DNA of 64,000 nt from contig JBBRYP010000004.1 of the NCBI GenBank assembly GCA_038237515.1, positions 1 to 64,000 of the forward strand. The letters run 5' to 3'. This DNA is from JBBQDZ01 sp038237515 (lineage in GTDB: Bacteria; Actinomycetota; Thermoleophilia; Gaiellales; Gaiellaceae). Below, piece by piece: positions 42,682 to 50,389 of this stretch. Both the position numbers and the translations under genes were made by a program. A model generated the notes under the pieces. The model made no database searches and was not told where the DNA came from. It saw nothing but the letters and a program-made list of their open reading frames with translations. The first letter of the stretch is position 1; each line of letters opens with the position of its first letter.

Positions 42682-43314
42682 TCAGTAGCCGAAGCCTGCC
42701 GCCCTCAGTGGCTGCGGCTGCGGCCGCTCCCACGTGTAGGCGATCTCGGCCAGGCGAGGCGGTCCGGCAACGACGTCCTGCGAGGAGGCGGCAGCGGCCC
42801 AGACATCGAGCTGGCCGAGCAGGACCTCGAGCCCGGCGGCGCTGCGCATCTCGAAGACGAAAATCGCCTCGCGAGGCGTCAGCAGGAGCTGGTGGCGGCT
42901 CAGATCCGTCGTATCGGGCTCGAACGGCGGCCCGGCGGCGGCGAGCTCCCGGACGCGTTCGATCGAGCCTTCCTCGAGCGGCACCACGATCGTGACGCAG
43001 CGAGGCGCGGCGAGACGCAGCTCGGAGAGGCGGTGGACGAGCTCCTGGAGGATCCCGGCGCGGACGACCGTGCTGGCGACGCGGTAGGTGCTTGCCCCGC
43101 GCTCGAGAACGAGCGCCGGCTCGCCGTCCAGCCGGTCGGCGTCGAGCTGCCCGACGCGCAAGCCGTCGAGCTCGTCGTAGGCGATTCGCCGTTCGATCGC
43201 CGGCCCGTGCGGTGCCCGGCCGGCGAGGTCGAGCCCCTCAGACCCGAGCGCGAGCCGACCGAGGTACGTCTCTCCGTCCGGCTCCCGCCACTTCACCGCA
43301 TACGTCGTCGTCAC
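42682..43314 (-). CDS. Uncharacterised 210-residue protein in the stress cluster
   Basis: From GTG 43314 the N-terminal half (VKWREPDGETYLGRLALGSE, GLDLAGRAPHGPAIERRIAY, LVLERGASTYRVASTVVRAG) resembles a small PH-like beta-sandwich. The C-terminal half has CVTIVVPLEEGSIERVRELA, FEPDTTDLSRHQLLLTPREA and IFVFEMRSAAGLEVLLGQLD. I recognise no named family. It has no signal peptide or membrane helix. It is divergent from phosphoketolase across a 260-bp region with two hairpins, and may share regulation with it. Confidence 0.65.
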   Translation of the reverse strand: MTTTYAVKWREPDGETYLGRLALGSEGLDLAGRAPHGPAIERRIAYDELDGLRVGQLDADRLDGEPALVLERGASTYRVASTVVRAGILQELVHRLSELRLAAPRCVTIVVPLEEGSIERVRELAAAGPPFEPDTTDLSRHQLLLTPREAIFVFEMRSAAGLEVLLGQLDVWAAAASSQDVVAGPPRLAEIAYTWERPQPQPLRAAGFGY

Positions 43315-43337
43315 GCCGTCAGCGTAGGTCGGCCATG

Positions 43338-43362
43338 AGCGTCCCCCATCGTGGGTGACGCT
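43338..43362. promoter_or_regulatory. Inverted repeat in the phosphoketolase promoter region
   Basis: Left arm AGCGTCCCCCA, loop TCG, right arm TGGGTGACGCT: 10 of 11 positions pair. It lies just upstream of the uncharacterised gene's GTG and next to the second palindrome at 43369. It could be an operator; I cannot assign a binder. Confidence 0.45.
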
Positions 43363-43368
43363 GATGCA

Positions 43369-43389
43369 GGCTGCGGGAAGTCCGCAGCC
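43369..43389. promoter_or_regulatory. Palindrome site 3 (TGCGGGAAGTCCGCA)
   Basis: TGCGGGAAGTCCGCA (43372-43386) extended outward by GGC and GCC. It is a variant of the two exact sites at 40768 and 41571 and is centred between the divergent phosphoketolase and uncharacterised genes (about 190 and 60 bp from the starts). Sharing by three promoters is the case for a common regulator. Confidence 0.5.
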
Positions 43390-43574
43390 GCGCGGCATCA
43401 GGCACGGATGCATCGCAGGACGGCGCCGGCCACTGTTCGACGGCGCCTCCGGCGGTCGTGTCGGATCTGGCCAGCGTTGCCCAGCACGAACCGGAGACGC
43501 CGGCTCGCGCCCCCAAGGTCGCCTATCGTCGCCGGTTCGAACCCGGCGGCATCGAGACGAGCGGGAGGTAGCAA

Positions 43575-45971
43575 GTGAGCGAGACATCCGATCCTGGACG
43601 GGCCCCCTCTCCGGAACCGCTGGACGGCGAGGAGCTGCGCCTGCTCGACGCCTACTGGCGGGCTGCCAACTACCTGTCGGTCGGCCAGATCTACCTGCTC
43701 GACAACCCGCTCCTGCGCGAGCGGCTCCGGCCCGAGCACGTCAAGCCGCGCCTGCTTGGCCACTTCGGCACGACGCCCGGCCTCAACTTCGTCTACGCCC
43801 ACCTGAACCGGGCGATCCGCCGCCGCGACCTCTCCGCGATCTACATCACCGGCCCGGGGCACGGCGGCCCCAGCCTCGTCGCGAATGCCTACCTCGAGGG
43901 CACCTACAGCGAGCTCTATCCCCACGTGTCGGAGGACGAGGACGGATTACGCGCCCTCTTCCGCCAGTTCTCCTTCCCTGGCGGCATCCCGAGTCACGTC
44001 GCCCCCGAGACGCCGGGCTCGATCCACGAGGGCGGCGAGCTCGGCTACGCGCTCGCCCACGCCTTCGGCGCCGCCTTCGACAACCCCGAGCTCCTCGTCG
44101 CCTGCGTCGTCGGCGACGGCGAGGCAGAGACAGGGCCGATGGCGACGAGCTGGCACGGGAACAAGTTCCTGAACGCGGCGACCGACGGCGCAGTGCTGCC
44201 GTTCCTCCACCTGAACGGCTACAAGATCGCGAACCCGACCGTCCTCGCGCGGATCCCCGACAGCGAGCTCGTCTCGCTCCTCGAGGGCTATGGCTGGCGG
44301 CCACTCGTCGTGCGGGTCGACATCGACGAACCCGCCGACGAGGCCCATCGGCGCCTCGCTGCGGCTCTCGACGAGGCACTGGAGGAGATCGCGCACATCC
44401 AGCGATCGGCACGGGAAGGCCGCGTGGTCGCGCGGCCGAGGTGGCCGATGATCGTCCTGCGCTCGCCCAAGGGCTGGACTGGCCCGCGCGAGGTCGACGG
44501 CGTCCAGATCGAGGGCACCTGGCGCGCCCACCAGGTGCCCGTTCTCGCCGCACGCGAGGACGCGGGTCACCGGCGCATCCTCGAGGACTGGCTGCGCAGC
44601 TACCGGCCAGAGGAGCTCTTCGACGAGCAGGGGTGCCTCGTGCGCGAGCTCGCCACGCTGGCGCCGGCCGGCGAGCGGCGGATGAGCGCGAACCCGCACG
44701 CGAACGGCGGCACCCTCCTTCGTGACCTGCGCCTACCGGACTTCCGCGACTACGCGGTGGACGTGGCCTCGCCTGCGATCACGTCGAGCGAGGCGACCCG
44801 GGTGCTCGGCGGCTTCCTTCGCGACGTGATCGCCGCCAATCCTGCCAACTTCCGGCTCTTCGGCCCCGACGAGACCGCCTCGAACCGGCTCGGTGACGTC
44901 TTTGAGGTCACCGGCCGCGCCTGGGACGCCGAGACGGCGCCGACCGACGAGGGGCTGTCCCCCGACGGCCGGGTGATGGAGGTCCTGTCCGAGCATCTCT
45001 GCCAGGGCTGGCTCGAGGGCTACCTCCTGACGGGACGCCATGGTCTCTTCAACTGCTACGAGGCGTTCATCCACATCGTCGACTCGATGTTCAACCAGCA
45101 CGCGAAGTGGCTGAAGGTGACGCGCGGGATCCCGTGGCGGCGGCCGATCGCCTCGCTCAACTACCTGCTCTCCTCGCACGTGTGGCGCCAGGACCACAAC
45201 GGCTTCTCACACCAGGACCCCGGGTTCATCGACCACGTCGTGAACAAGAAGGCTGAGATCATCCGCGTCTACCTCCCGCCCGACGCCAACACGCTTCTGT
45301 CGGTCGCGGACCACTGCCTGCGCAGCCGGGACTACGTGAACGTAGTCGTCGCCGGCAAGCAGCCGGCGCTCGACTACCTCTCGATCGACGACGCGATCGT
45401 TCACTGCACGCGGGGCGCCGGCATCTGGGAATGGGCTTCCTCGGACGACAATGGCACCCCGGACGTCGTCCTTGCCTGCTGCGGCGACGTTCCCACGCTC
45501 GAGACGCTCGCCGCCGCCGCGCTCCTGCGCGAGCACCTGCCGGAGCTTCGCGTCCGCGTCGTCAACGTCGTCGACCTGATGCGCCTCGAACCCGACACCG
45601 AGCATCCCCACGGCCTTCCCGACCCCGAATTCGATGCCCTCTTCACGACGGAGAAGCCGGTCGTCTTCGCCTACCACGGATACCCGTGGCTGATCCACCG
45701 CCTCACGTACCGCCGGGCGAACCACCGCAATCTGCACGTGCGCGGGTACAAGGAGGAGGGGACGACGACAACGCCGTTCGACATGGTGATGCTGAACGAC
45801 CTCGACCGCTTCCACCTCGTGATCGACGTGATCGATCGGACTCCCGGCCTGGCAGCGACGGCAGGGCGGTTGCGCCAGGAGATGGAGGACCGCCGGCTCG
45901 CGGCCCGCGCCTACACGCGCGCCCACGGCGAGGACGATCCCGCGATCAGCGGCTGGACGTGGCCCTACTAG
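43575..45971 (+). CDS. xfp: Xylulose-5-phosphate/fructose-6-phosphate phosphoketolase
   Basis: A 798-residue thiamine diphosphate enzyme of normal length. It splits xylulose 5-phosphate or fructose 6-phosphate with phosphate to give acetyl phosphate plus glyceraldehyde 3-phosphate or erythrose 4-phosphate. Signature parts are ITGPGHGGPSLVANAYLEGT, FSFPGGIPSHVAPETPGSIH, the ThDP motif VVGDGEAETGPMATSWHGNK ending HLNGYKIANPT, and late SHVWRQDHNGFSHQDPGFID. The GTG start follows GGGAGG. Acetate kinase follows 139 bp downstream, completing a route from sugar phosphate to acetate plus ATP. A shared palindrome upstream suggests induction with the stress cluster. Confidence 0.97.
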   Translation: MSETSDPGRAPSPEPLDGEELRLLDAYWRAANYLSVGQIYLLDNPLLRERLRPEHVKPRLLGHFGTTPGLNFVYAHLNRAIRRRDLSAIYITGPGHGGPSLVANAYLEGTYSELYPHVSEDEDGLRALFRQFSFPGGIPSHVAPETPGSIHEGGELGYALAHAFGAAFDNPELLVACVVGDGEAETGPMATSWHGNKFLNAATDGAVLPFLHLNGYKIANPTVLARIPDSELVSLLEGYGWRPLVVRVDIDEPADEAHRRLAAALDEALEEIAHIQRSAREGRVVARPRWPMIVLRSPKGWTGPREVDGVQIEGTWRAHQVPVLAAREDAGHRRILEDWLRSYRPEELFDEQGCLVRELATLAPAGERRMSANPHANGGTLLRDLRLPDFRDYAVDVASPAITSSEATRVLGGFLRDVIAANPANFRLFGPDETASNRLGDVFEVTGRAWDAETAPTDEGLSPDGRVMEVLSEHLCQGWLEGYLLTGRHGLFNCYEAFIHIVDSMFNQHAKWLKVTRGIPWRRPIASLNYLLSSHVWRQDHNGFSHQDPGFIDHVVNKKAEIIRVYLPPDANTLLSVADHCLRSRDYVNVVVAGKQPALDYLSIDDAIVHCTRGAGIWEWASSDDNGTPDVVLACCGDVPTLETLAAAALLREHLPELRVRVVNVVDLMRLEPDTEHPHGLPDPEFDALFTTEKPVVFAYHGYPWLIHRLTYRRANHRNLHVRGYKEEGTTTTPFDMVMLNDLDRFHLVIDVIDRTPGLAATAGRLRQEMEDRRLAARAYTRAHGEDDPAISGWTWPY

Positions 45972-46014
45972 TGGATCGTCCGCCAACGTTGGTGGACTTT
46001 CTGGGTCGGGAGCA

Positions 46015-46068
46015 GCAAGGACGCAGGGAGTCCCTGTATGCCGGCATACAGGGACGACCGAGGACGCC
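46015..46068 (+). repeat. 54-bp structured repeat, copy A
   Basis: Begins GCAAGGACGCAGGGAG and ends CGAGGACGCC. Between these lies a perfect 26-bp palindrome (46030-46055) with TATGC/GCATA at its centre. Copy B at 59857-59910 has the same length and flanks, and its stem differs mainly by compensating changes. It sits between phosphoketolase and acetate kinase. It may be a structured RNA or a mobile palindromic element. Confidence 0.7.
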
Positions 46069-46110
46069 CCCTGGCGCCGCTGATGGCGGGCCAGAAACCG
46101 GCAGACGCTG

Positions 46111-47145
46111 GTGGGGGATCCACTGAACGCCTCCGGGCTCGTCCTCGTCGTCAACGCCGGTTCCACGAGCCTCAAGCTCTCCGCCGTCGATCCCGAGGAG
46201 CGGGCGGAGCCGGTCCAATCGCTCGACGAGCTACCGGAGGGCGTCGTCGCCGCCGGCCATCGCATCGTTCACGGGGGCGCGGAGTTTCACGCGCCCGTCC
46301 TGATCGACGGGGCCGTCGAACGGGAGCTCCGTCGCCTGGCCGACCTCGCCCCGCTCCACAACCGCCCTGCGCTCGACACTCTGACGGCCGCACGGAGGAG
46401 CTTGCCGGCCGTGCCCCACGTCGCGGTCTTCGACACCGCCTTTCACGCGACGATCCCGGCTGTCGCCGCCACCTACGCCGTCCCGCGCCGCTGGCGAGAC
46501 CGGGGCATCCGCCGCTACGGCTTCCACGGCCTCTCGGTGCAATGGGCCTCCGAGCGGCTCAGGGTGCCGCGGCTCGCCGTCTGCCATCTCGGCGGCGGCT
46601 GTTCCGTCACCGCCGTCCTCGAGGGCCGCTCGGTCGACACGACGATGGGCTTCAGCCCGCTGGAAGGCGTGCCGATGGCGACGCGCGCGGGGTCGGTCGA
46701 CCCGGGGGCGCTCCTGCACCTCCTCCGCGGCGGCGCCGGGGTCGAGGAGCTCGACCACGCCCTGGAGCAAGAGTCCGGGCTCCTCGGCCTCTCGGGGGTG
46801 AGCGGTGACGTGCGCGAGCTGGAGCACGACGGAAGCGAAGCCGCGGCGCTCGCGCTCGAGGTCTTCTGCTACCGGATCGCCCAGGCCGTCGCCGCCATGA
46901 CGGTCGCGCTCGGCGGCCTCGACGGGCTCGTCTTCACCGGCGGCGTCGGCGAGCATTCGGCACCCGTGCGGGCGGACGTCTGCACACGGCTGCGGCTTCT
47001 CGGCGTCTCACTCGACGCGGCGGCCAACGCGAGCGCTGTAGCCGGCGGAGAGATCGGCCTCCCGGGCGCGGTCCGGGTGTGCGTCGTCGAGGCCCGCGAG
47101 GACCTCGTGATCGCGCGGGCGGTGCGCTCTACGGCCGGCGTCTGA
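46111..47145 (+). CDS. ackA: Acetate kinase
   Basis: A 344-residue acetate kinase, shorter than the ~400 of E. coli AckA. Conserved active-site parts are LVVNAGSTSLKL, GHRIVHGG, VAVFDTAFHATIP (catalytic Asp), YGFHGLS, VCHLGGGCSV, MGFSPLEGVPMATRAGSVDP and FTGGVGEHSAPVR. The HLGNG of most members is HLGGG here. It makes acetate and ATP from acetyl phosphate, the product of the upstream phosphoketolase. No phosphotransacetylase is present in the window. Start GTG 46111, just after the structured repeat. Confidence 0.95.
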   Translation: MGDPLNASGLVLVVNAGSTSLKLSAVDPEERAEPVQSLDELPEGVVAAGHRIVHGGAEFHAPVLIDGAVERELRRLADLAPLHNRPALDTLTAARRSLPAVPHVAVFDTAFHATIPAVAATYAVPRRWRDRGIRRYGFHGLSVQWASERLRVPRLAVCHLGGGCSVTAVLEGRSVDTTMGFSPLEGVPMATRAGSVDPGALLHLLRGGAGVEELDHALEQESGLLGLSGVSGDVRELEHDGSEAAALALEVFCYRIAQAVAAMTVALGGLDGLVFTGGVGEHSAPVRADVCTRLRLLGVSLDAAANASAVAGGEIGLPGAVRVCVVEAREDLVIARAVRSTAGV

Positions 47146-47200
47146 GCTCGCGGTGCCCCGAACACTTCCGACTTCCCTCGCGCGCGGATGATTACCTTGA

Positions 47201-48577
47201 TTACGGCCCGCTGCGAGGTGTTGCCCAGGGCGCGCGCGGAACAGTGACGCTGACATCGGCGCCGCCGCTGCCGCCGTTTCGAACGTCCGCCCTTCCTCCG
47301 TGGGCTGCGGCGATTGCGGCGACGATCGCCAGACCTAGTCCCGTTCCTCCGCGTGCGCGTACCTCGTCGGCGCGGGCGAATCGCTCGAAGGCGTGCTCGA
47401 GAAACGGCGGAGGGAACCCTTGCCCTTCGTCGAGCACGTGGAGCTCGACCTGCCCGTTGGCCTCGATCGCCTCGAGCCGAACCGCACCGCTGCCGTAGCG
47501 AAGGGCGTTCTCGACCAGATTCGAGAGCGCCTGCTCGACACGGACAGGGTCGGCGTTGATCGTGCAGGCGGCCGGTGCTCGAACTTCGATCCGCCGGCCC
47601 GTTTGTTGGGCGCGCTGCCGGAAGCGACGGACGACGCCCGTGAGGAGAGCGCGAACGTCCACCGGTACGCGCCGGAGCGCCAGGCGGCCGCTGTCGGCGC
47701 GGGCGAGGAGGAGGAGGTCATCGGCAATCTGGGCGAGCCGGTCGGTCTCCTCGCCGATCGATGCCAGGGCGGCGTTGAGCTCCCGGTTTGGCCGCGGTTT
47801 CTCGAGGGCCAGTTCGATTTCGGTCTTGATGAGAGCCAGCGGGGAACGGAGCTCGTGGCTGGCGTCGGAGACGAACGTGCGCTCTCGCTCGAGGGCGAGT
47901 TGGAGGCGCTCGAGCATCTCGTTCAACGTCTGGCCGAGGCGCCCGATCTCGTCGCCCGCGGGAGAGACTGGTAGACGATCGAGCTCGCCGCTTGCCGACA
48001 CGGCCTGTGCTCGTTTTCGCATCGCCTCGACCGGCCGGAGGGCACCTGCGGCGAGGCCATATCCGCCGAACGAGGCAAGTAGCAGGGCCAGGGGCCCTCC
48101 AACGAGGAGCTGCGTCCGCAGTCCGGCAAGCGCCTCGGCGCGCGGCTCGAGCGACGTGCCGACGACAACGACCAGCCGCTGTCCCTGGGCGCTGACGGGC
48201 TCGGCGAAGAGGCGGGCTTCTTCGCCGCTGATCTTCAGAAACAAGGGTCGCGCAAGAGCGCGTGCGAGCTCTGCACGGCTGAGTAGAGGGTGGAGGCGCT
48301 CGCCCGCCGTCGCATCGACGACTCGCCAACGCGCATCGAGAACCTGAGCGAAACCGTCCGCCCTCCCCTGCCGCGGCTTCGCCTCGCCCAGGCCGCTGTC
48401 CGATTGCTGGACGAGCGCGGTGACGTCGGCGGCGCGTGTCCGAAGCCCTTGATCGATCGTCCTGCTCAGTGTCGCCCCGAGGCGGAGATAGAGGAATGAC
48501 CCGGTCGCGCCGAGAACGACCGCCATTGCCAAAGCGAAGGCGAGCGTCAACCGCAGGCGAATCGGCAGTCGACTCAT
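47201..48577 (-). CDS. OmpR-type sensor histidine kinase (TCS 1)
   Basis: A 458-residue kinase. Helix 1 (LTLAFALAMAVVLGATGSFL), an outer domain of about 115 residues, helix 2 (LLVGGPLALLLASFGGYGLA), HAMP, HisKA with FVSDASHELRSPLALIKTE (phospho-His), and HATPase with QALSNLVENALRYGSGAVRL, DEGQGFPPPFLEHAFERF, GTGLGLAIVAAIA. The ATG overlaps the regulator stop (ATGA). It is closely related to the kinase at 60213-61580, including the SRLP-x-RLRLTL start. The signal is unknown. Confidence 0.92.
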   Translation of the reverse strand: MSRLPIRLRLTLAFALAMAVVLGATGSFLYLRLGATLSRTIDQGLRTRAADVTALVQQSDSGLGEAKPRQGRADGFAQVLDARWRVVDATAGERLHPLLSRAELARALARPLFLKISGEEARLFAEPVSAQGQRLVVVVGTSLEPRAEALAGLRTQLLVGGPLALLLASFGGYGLAAGALRPVEAMRKRAQAVSASGELDRLPVSPAGDEIGRLGQTLNEMLERLQLALERERTFVSDASHELRSPLALIKTEIELALEKPRPNRELNAALASIGEETDRLAQIADDLLLLARADSGRLALRRVPVDVRALLTGVVRRFRQRAQQTGRRIEVRAPAACTINADPVRVEQALSNLVENALRYGSGAVRLEAIEANGQVELHVLDEGQGFPPPFLEHAFERFARADEVRARGGTGLGLAIVAAIAAAHGGRADVRNGGSGGADVSVTVPRAPWATPRSGP

Positions 48578-49251
48578 GTCCCGCCGGCGCGGAGCCGGTA
48601 ACCGGCGCCGCGCACTGTCTCGAGCGAGCGGCAGCCGAACGGATGATCGAGGCGCTCACGTAGGCGGCGGATGTAGACGTCGATGATGTTCGAGCGATTG
48701 TCGTAACCCATGTCCCAGGCGTGCTCGAGAAGCTCGAATCGCGAAAGCACCTCGCCGGGGCGGCGCATGAAGAGCTCGAGCAGCGAAAATTCCTTCGCGG
48801 ACAGCTTTATCTCAGAGGCTCCGCGCCAGACCTGCTGCCTCGCCGGGTCAAGGCGCAGGTCGCCGACGGCGAGGGTCGCAGGGCGCTCGCCGCCTCCGCG
48901 GCGAACAAGCGCGCGCAGCCGAGCCAACAGTTCAGCAAAGGAAAATGGCTTGACGAGGTAGTCATCGGCGCCGGCATCCAGTCCGGCAACGCGGTCCTCG
49001 ACGGCATCGCGGGCCGTCAGCATCAGCACCGGCGCCCAGACACCGGCGCCTCGCAAGTCTCGGCAGGTCGTAAAGCCGTCGGCGCCGGGAAGCATTACGT
49101 CGAGGACGATCGCGTCGTAGGAGGTCGCTCGTGCCATCCAGAGGGCGTCCTCACCGGTTCGGGCGACGTCGGCTGCGTGTCCTTTCTCGCACAGTCCGCG
49201 GTGAATGAGGCTCGCCATTTTGAGCTCGTCCTCGACGATCAGCAGGCGCAT
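48574..49251 (-). CDS. OmpR-family response regulator (TCS 1)
   Basis: A 225-residue regulator: receiver MRLLIVEDELKMASLIHRGL with Asp51 in AIVLDVMLPGADGF and Lys in DDYLVKPFSFAELLARLRAL. The winged helix has LSAKEFSLLELFMRRPGEVL, FELLEHAWDMGYDNRSNIID, IRRLRERLDHPFG. Highly similar to the regulator at 59045-59722. It transcribes away from the small exported gene at 49378, with putative binding sites between them. Confidence 0.93.
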   Translation of the reverse strand: MRLLIVEDELKMASLIHRGLCEKGHAADVARTGEDALWMARATSYDAIVLDVMLPGADGFTTCRDLRGAGVWAPVLMLTARDAVEDRVAGLDAGADDYLVKPFSFAELLARLRALVRRGGGERPATLAVGDLRLDPARQQVWRGASEIKLSAKEFSLLELFMRRPGEVLSRFELLEHAWDMGYDNRSNIIDVYIRRLRERLDHPFGCRSLETVRGAGYRLRAGGT

Positions 49252-49288
49252 CGCGTAGAGAATTGTGTCATGAAGAACATGAAGTAAA

Positions 49289-49318
49289 GATGAATGCCCC
49301 TTTCATCCTCATTTCACG
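49289..49318. promoter_or_regulatory. Candidate OmpR-type site in the TCS 1 divergent region
   Basis: GATGAA-N7-TTCATC inverted repeat (49289-49307) followed by a direct repeat TTTCATC-ctca-TTTCACG with an 11-bp period (49301-49318). OmpR/PhoB-type regulators often bind 11-bp direct repeats. A similar arrangement is upstream of the paralogous TCS at 58985-59023. Confidence 0.5.
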
Positions 49319-49377
49319 GAAGTGTCGCTACGGTCGTTGCGCATGTTCAGGCAAACAAGAAAGGAAGGTTGATCGAC

Positions 49378-49722
49378 ATGCGTACACGGATCAGCAAACT
49401 TGCCGCCGGCGTAGCCGCTCTCGCCGCGCTCGCCGTCGGGGGAGCCACGCTCGCCTCGGCGAACGGCAACGGGACGCCGGTCAAGGCACCGGCAGCAGCC
49501 TCACAGGTCGCGAACGTCAAGGACGGCGGCAACGTCCAGCAGGGCGACCAGACGTCGCCGGACACGGCAAAGGGTTCGGCGGACGAGATCGACTCCAGCT
49601 CGGAGCAGGCCGGTGACACGACGGAGTCGGGCTCCGAAGTTCCCGGCAACGACGGCCCCAGCGGGCACGCCGACGAGCCGGGCAATCCGACCGCCGACAA
49701 TCAGTTCGAGGGCGTGCAGTAG
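49378..49722 (+). CDS. Small exported acidic protein, probable TCS 1 target
   Basis: A 114-residue protein. The signal peptide is clear (RTRISKLAAGVAALAALAVG, then GATLASA). The mature part is acidic and low in hydrophobic residues (GGNVQQGDQTSPDTAKGSAD, SSEQAGDTTESGSEVPGNDG), so probably disordered. ATG 49378 follows AGGAAGG. It is divergent from the regulator gene and ends at a strong terminator hairpin (49756-49781). The equivalent place in TCS 2 is held by a PepSY protein, so both may be outputs or envelope signals of their TCS. Confidence 0.75.
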   Translation: MRTRISKLAAGVAALAALAVGGATLASANGNGTPVKAPAAASQVANVKDGGNVQQGDQTSPDTAKGSADEIDSSSEQAGDTTESGSEVPGNDGPSGHADEPGNPTADNQFEGVQ

Positions 49723-49755
49723 CGCCAGCGCCGGCTCCGCCGGCGGAACTGACAA

Positions 49756-49781
49756 CTGCGGCCCCGCTCGCGGGGCCGCAG
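49756..49781 (+). terminator. Strong hairpin after the exported protein gene
   Basis: Perfect 11-bp arms CTGCGGCCCCG / CGGGGCCGCAG with loop CTCG, 34 bp after the stop. A short T run is absent. Good candidate terminator. Confidence 0.75.
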
Positions 49782-49827
49782 TGCGTTCCAAAGCTTGTCT
49801 TCCGCGCCTGTGGGATCGGGCCGACCG

Positions 49828-50212
49828 GGAAGATGCTGAGAAGGGCCCGAGGGCGACGGCCCACTCGTCGTTTTGTTCGGCGAGGACGGCGCCGGCAAGC
49901 CGGATCACCGAGGCGCGGTCGGGGAAGGTGCCAGCCACATGGGGTGCGGCGGCGATCTCCTTGTTCAGCCGCTCGAGCGAGTTGTTGCTCCACAGCTGCC
50001 GCCAATGCTTCTTCGGGAAGCTGGTGAAGGCGACCAGGTCGGGCGCCGCCTCCTCGACAGCGCGGTCGCTTCCGGAAAGCGCTACTCGAGCTGGTCGACG
50101 ATCCGCCGGTGCTGCTCGTGCACGGTCTGTGCGTCGGGGCTGGGCGAAGATCGTCCTGACCATCGTCGCCACGAAGGACTGGGCGCTTTTCGGCCATGCG
50201 GTACACGGTCAC
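49828..50212 (-). pseudogene. IS256-family transposase remnant (C-terminal part)
   Basis: Conserved IS256 Mutator-type sequence occurs in broken frames: PKSAQSFVATMVRTIFAQP, then in another frame AQTVHEQHRRIVDQLE with a stop, then LVAFTSFPKKHWRQLWSNNS, LERLNKEIAAAPHVAGTFPD and RASVIRLAGAVLAEQNDEWA. Frameshifts and the missing N-terminal half show an inactive relic. No terminal inverted repeats were found. It separates the TCS 1 target from the ABC operon. Confidence 0.8.
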
Positions 50213-50389
50213 CGTTCGCGACCAGGCGGGTTCGCTGAACCTGAGCTGGATCAGCGGTCGCCGACCCCGTTCCGCTTCAACTACGTCGTCGCTGCGCCGC
50301 CACCAAGCGGCTTGCCTACCTGATCGGCCGTCAGCCTGGTTCGGACGCAACGCGCGGCGAATGCCGCGAAGCTCTTTTACCTGTCCGCG

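Noticed and set aside
43495..43560. tRNA-like T-arm (CGCCGGTTCGAACCCGGCG) upstream of phosphoketolase
   Set aside because: No matching acceptor stem, D-arm or anticodon arm is found in the preceding 70 bases; it looks like a chance hairpin.
49828..50212. Active insertion sequence
   Set aside because: The IS256 transposase sequence is frameshifted and truncated, and no terminal inverted repeats or target duplication were found.
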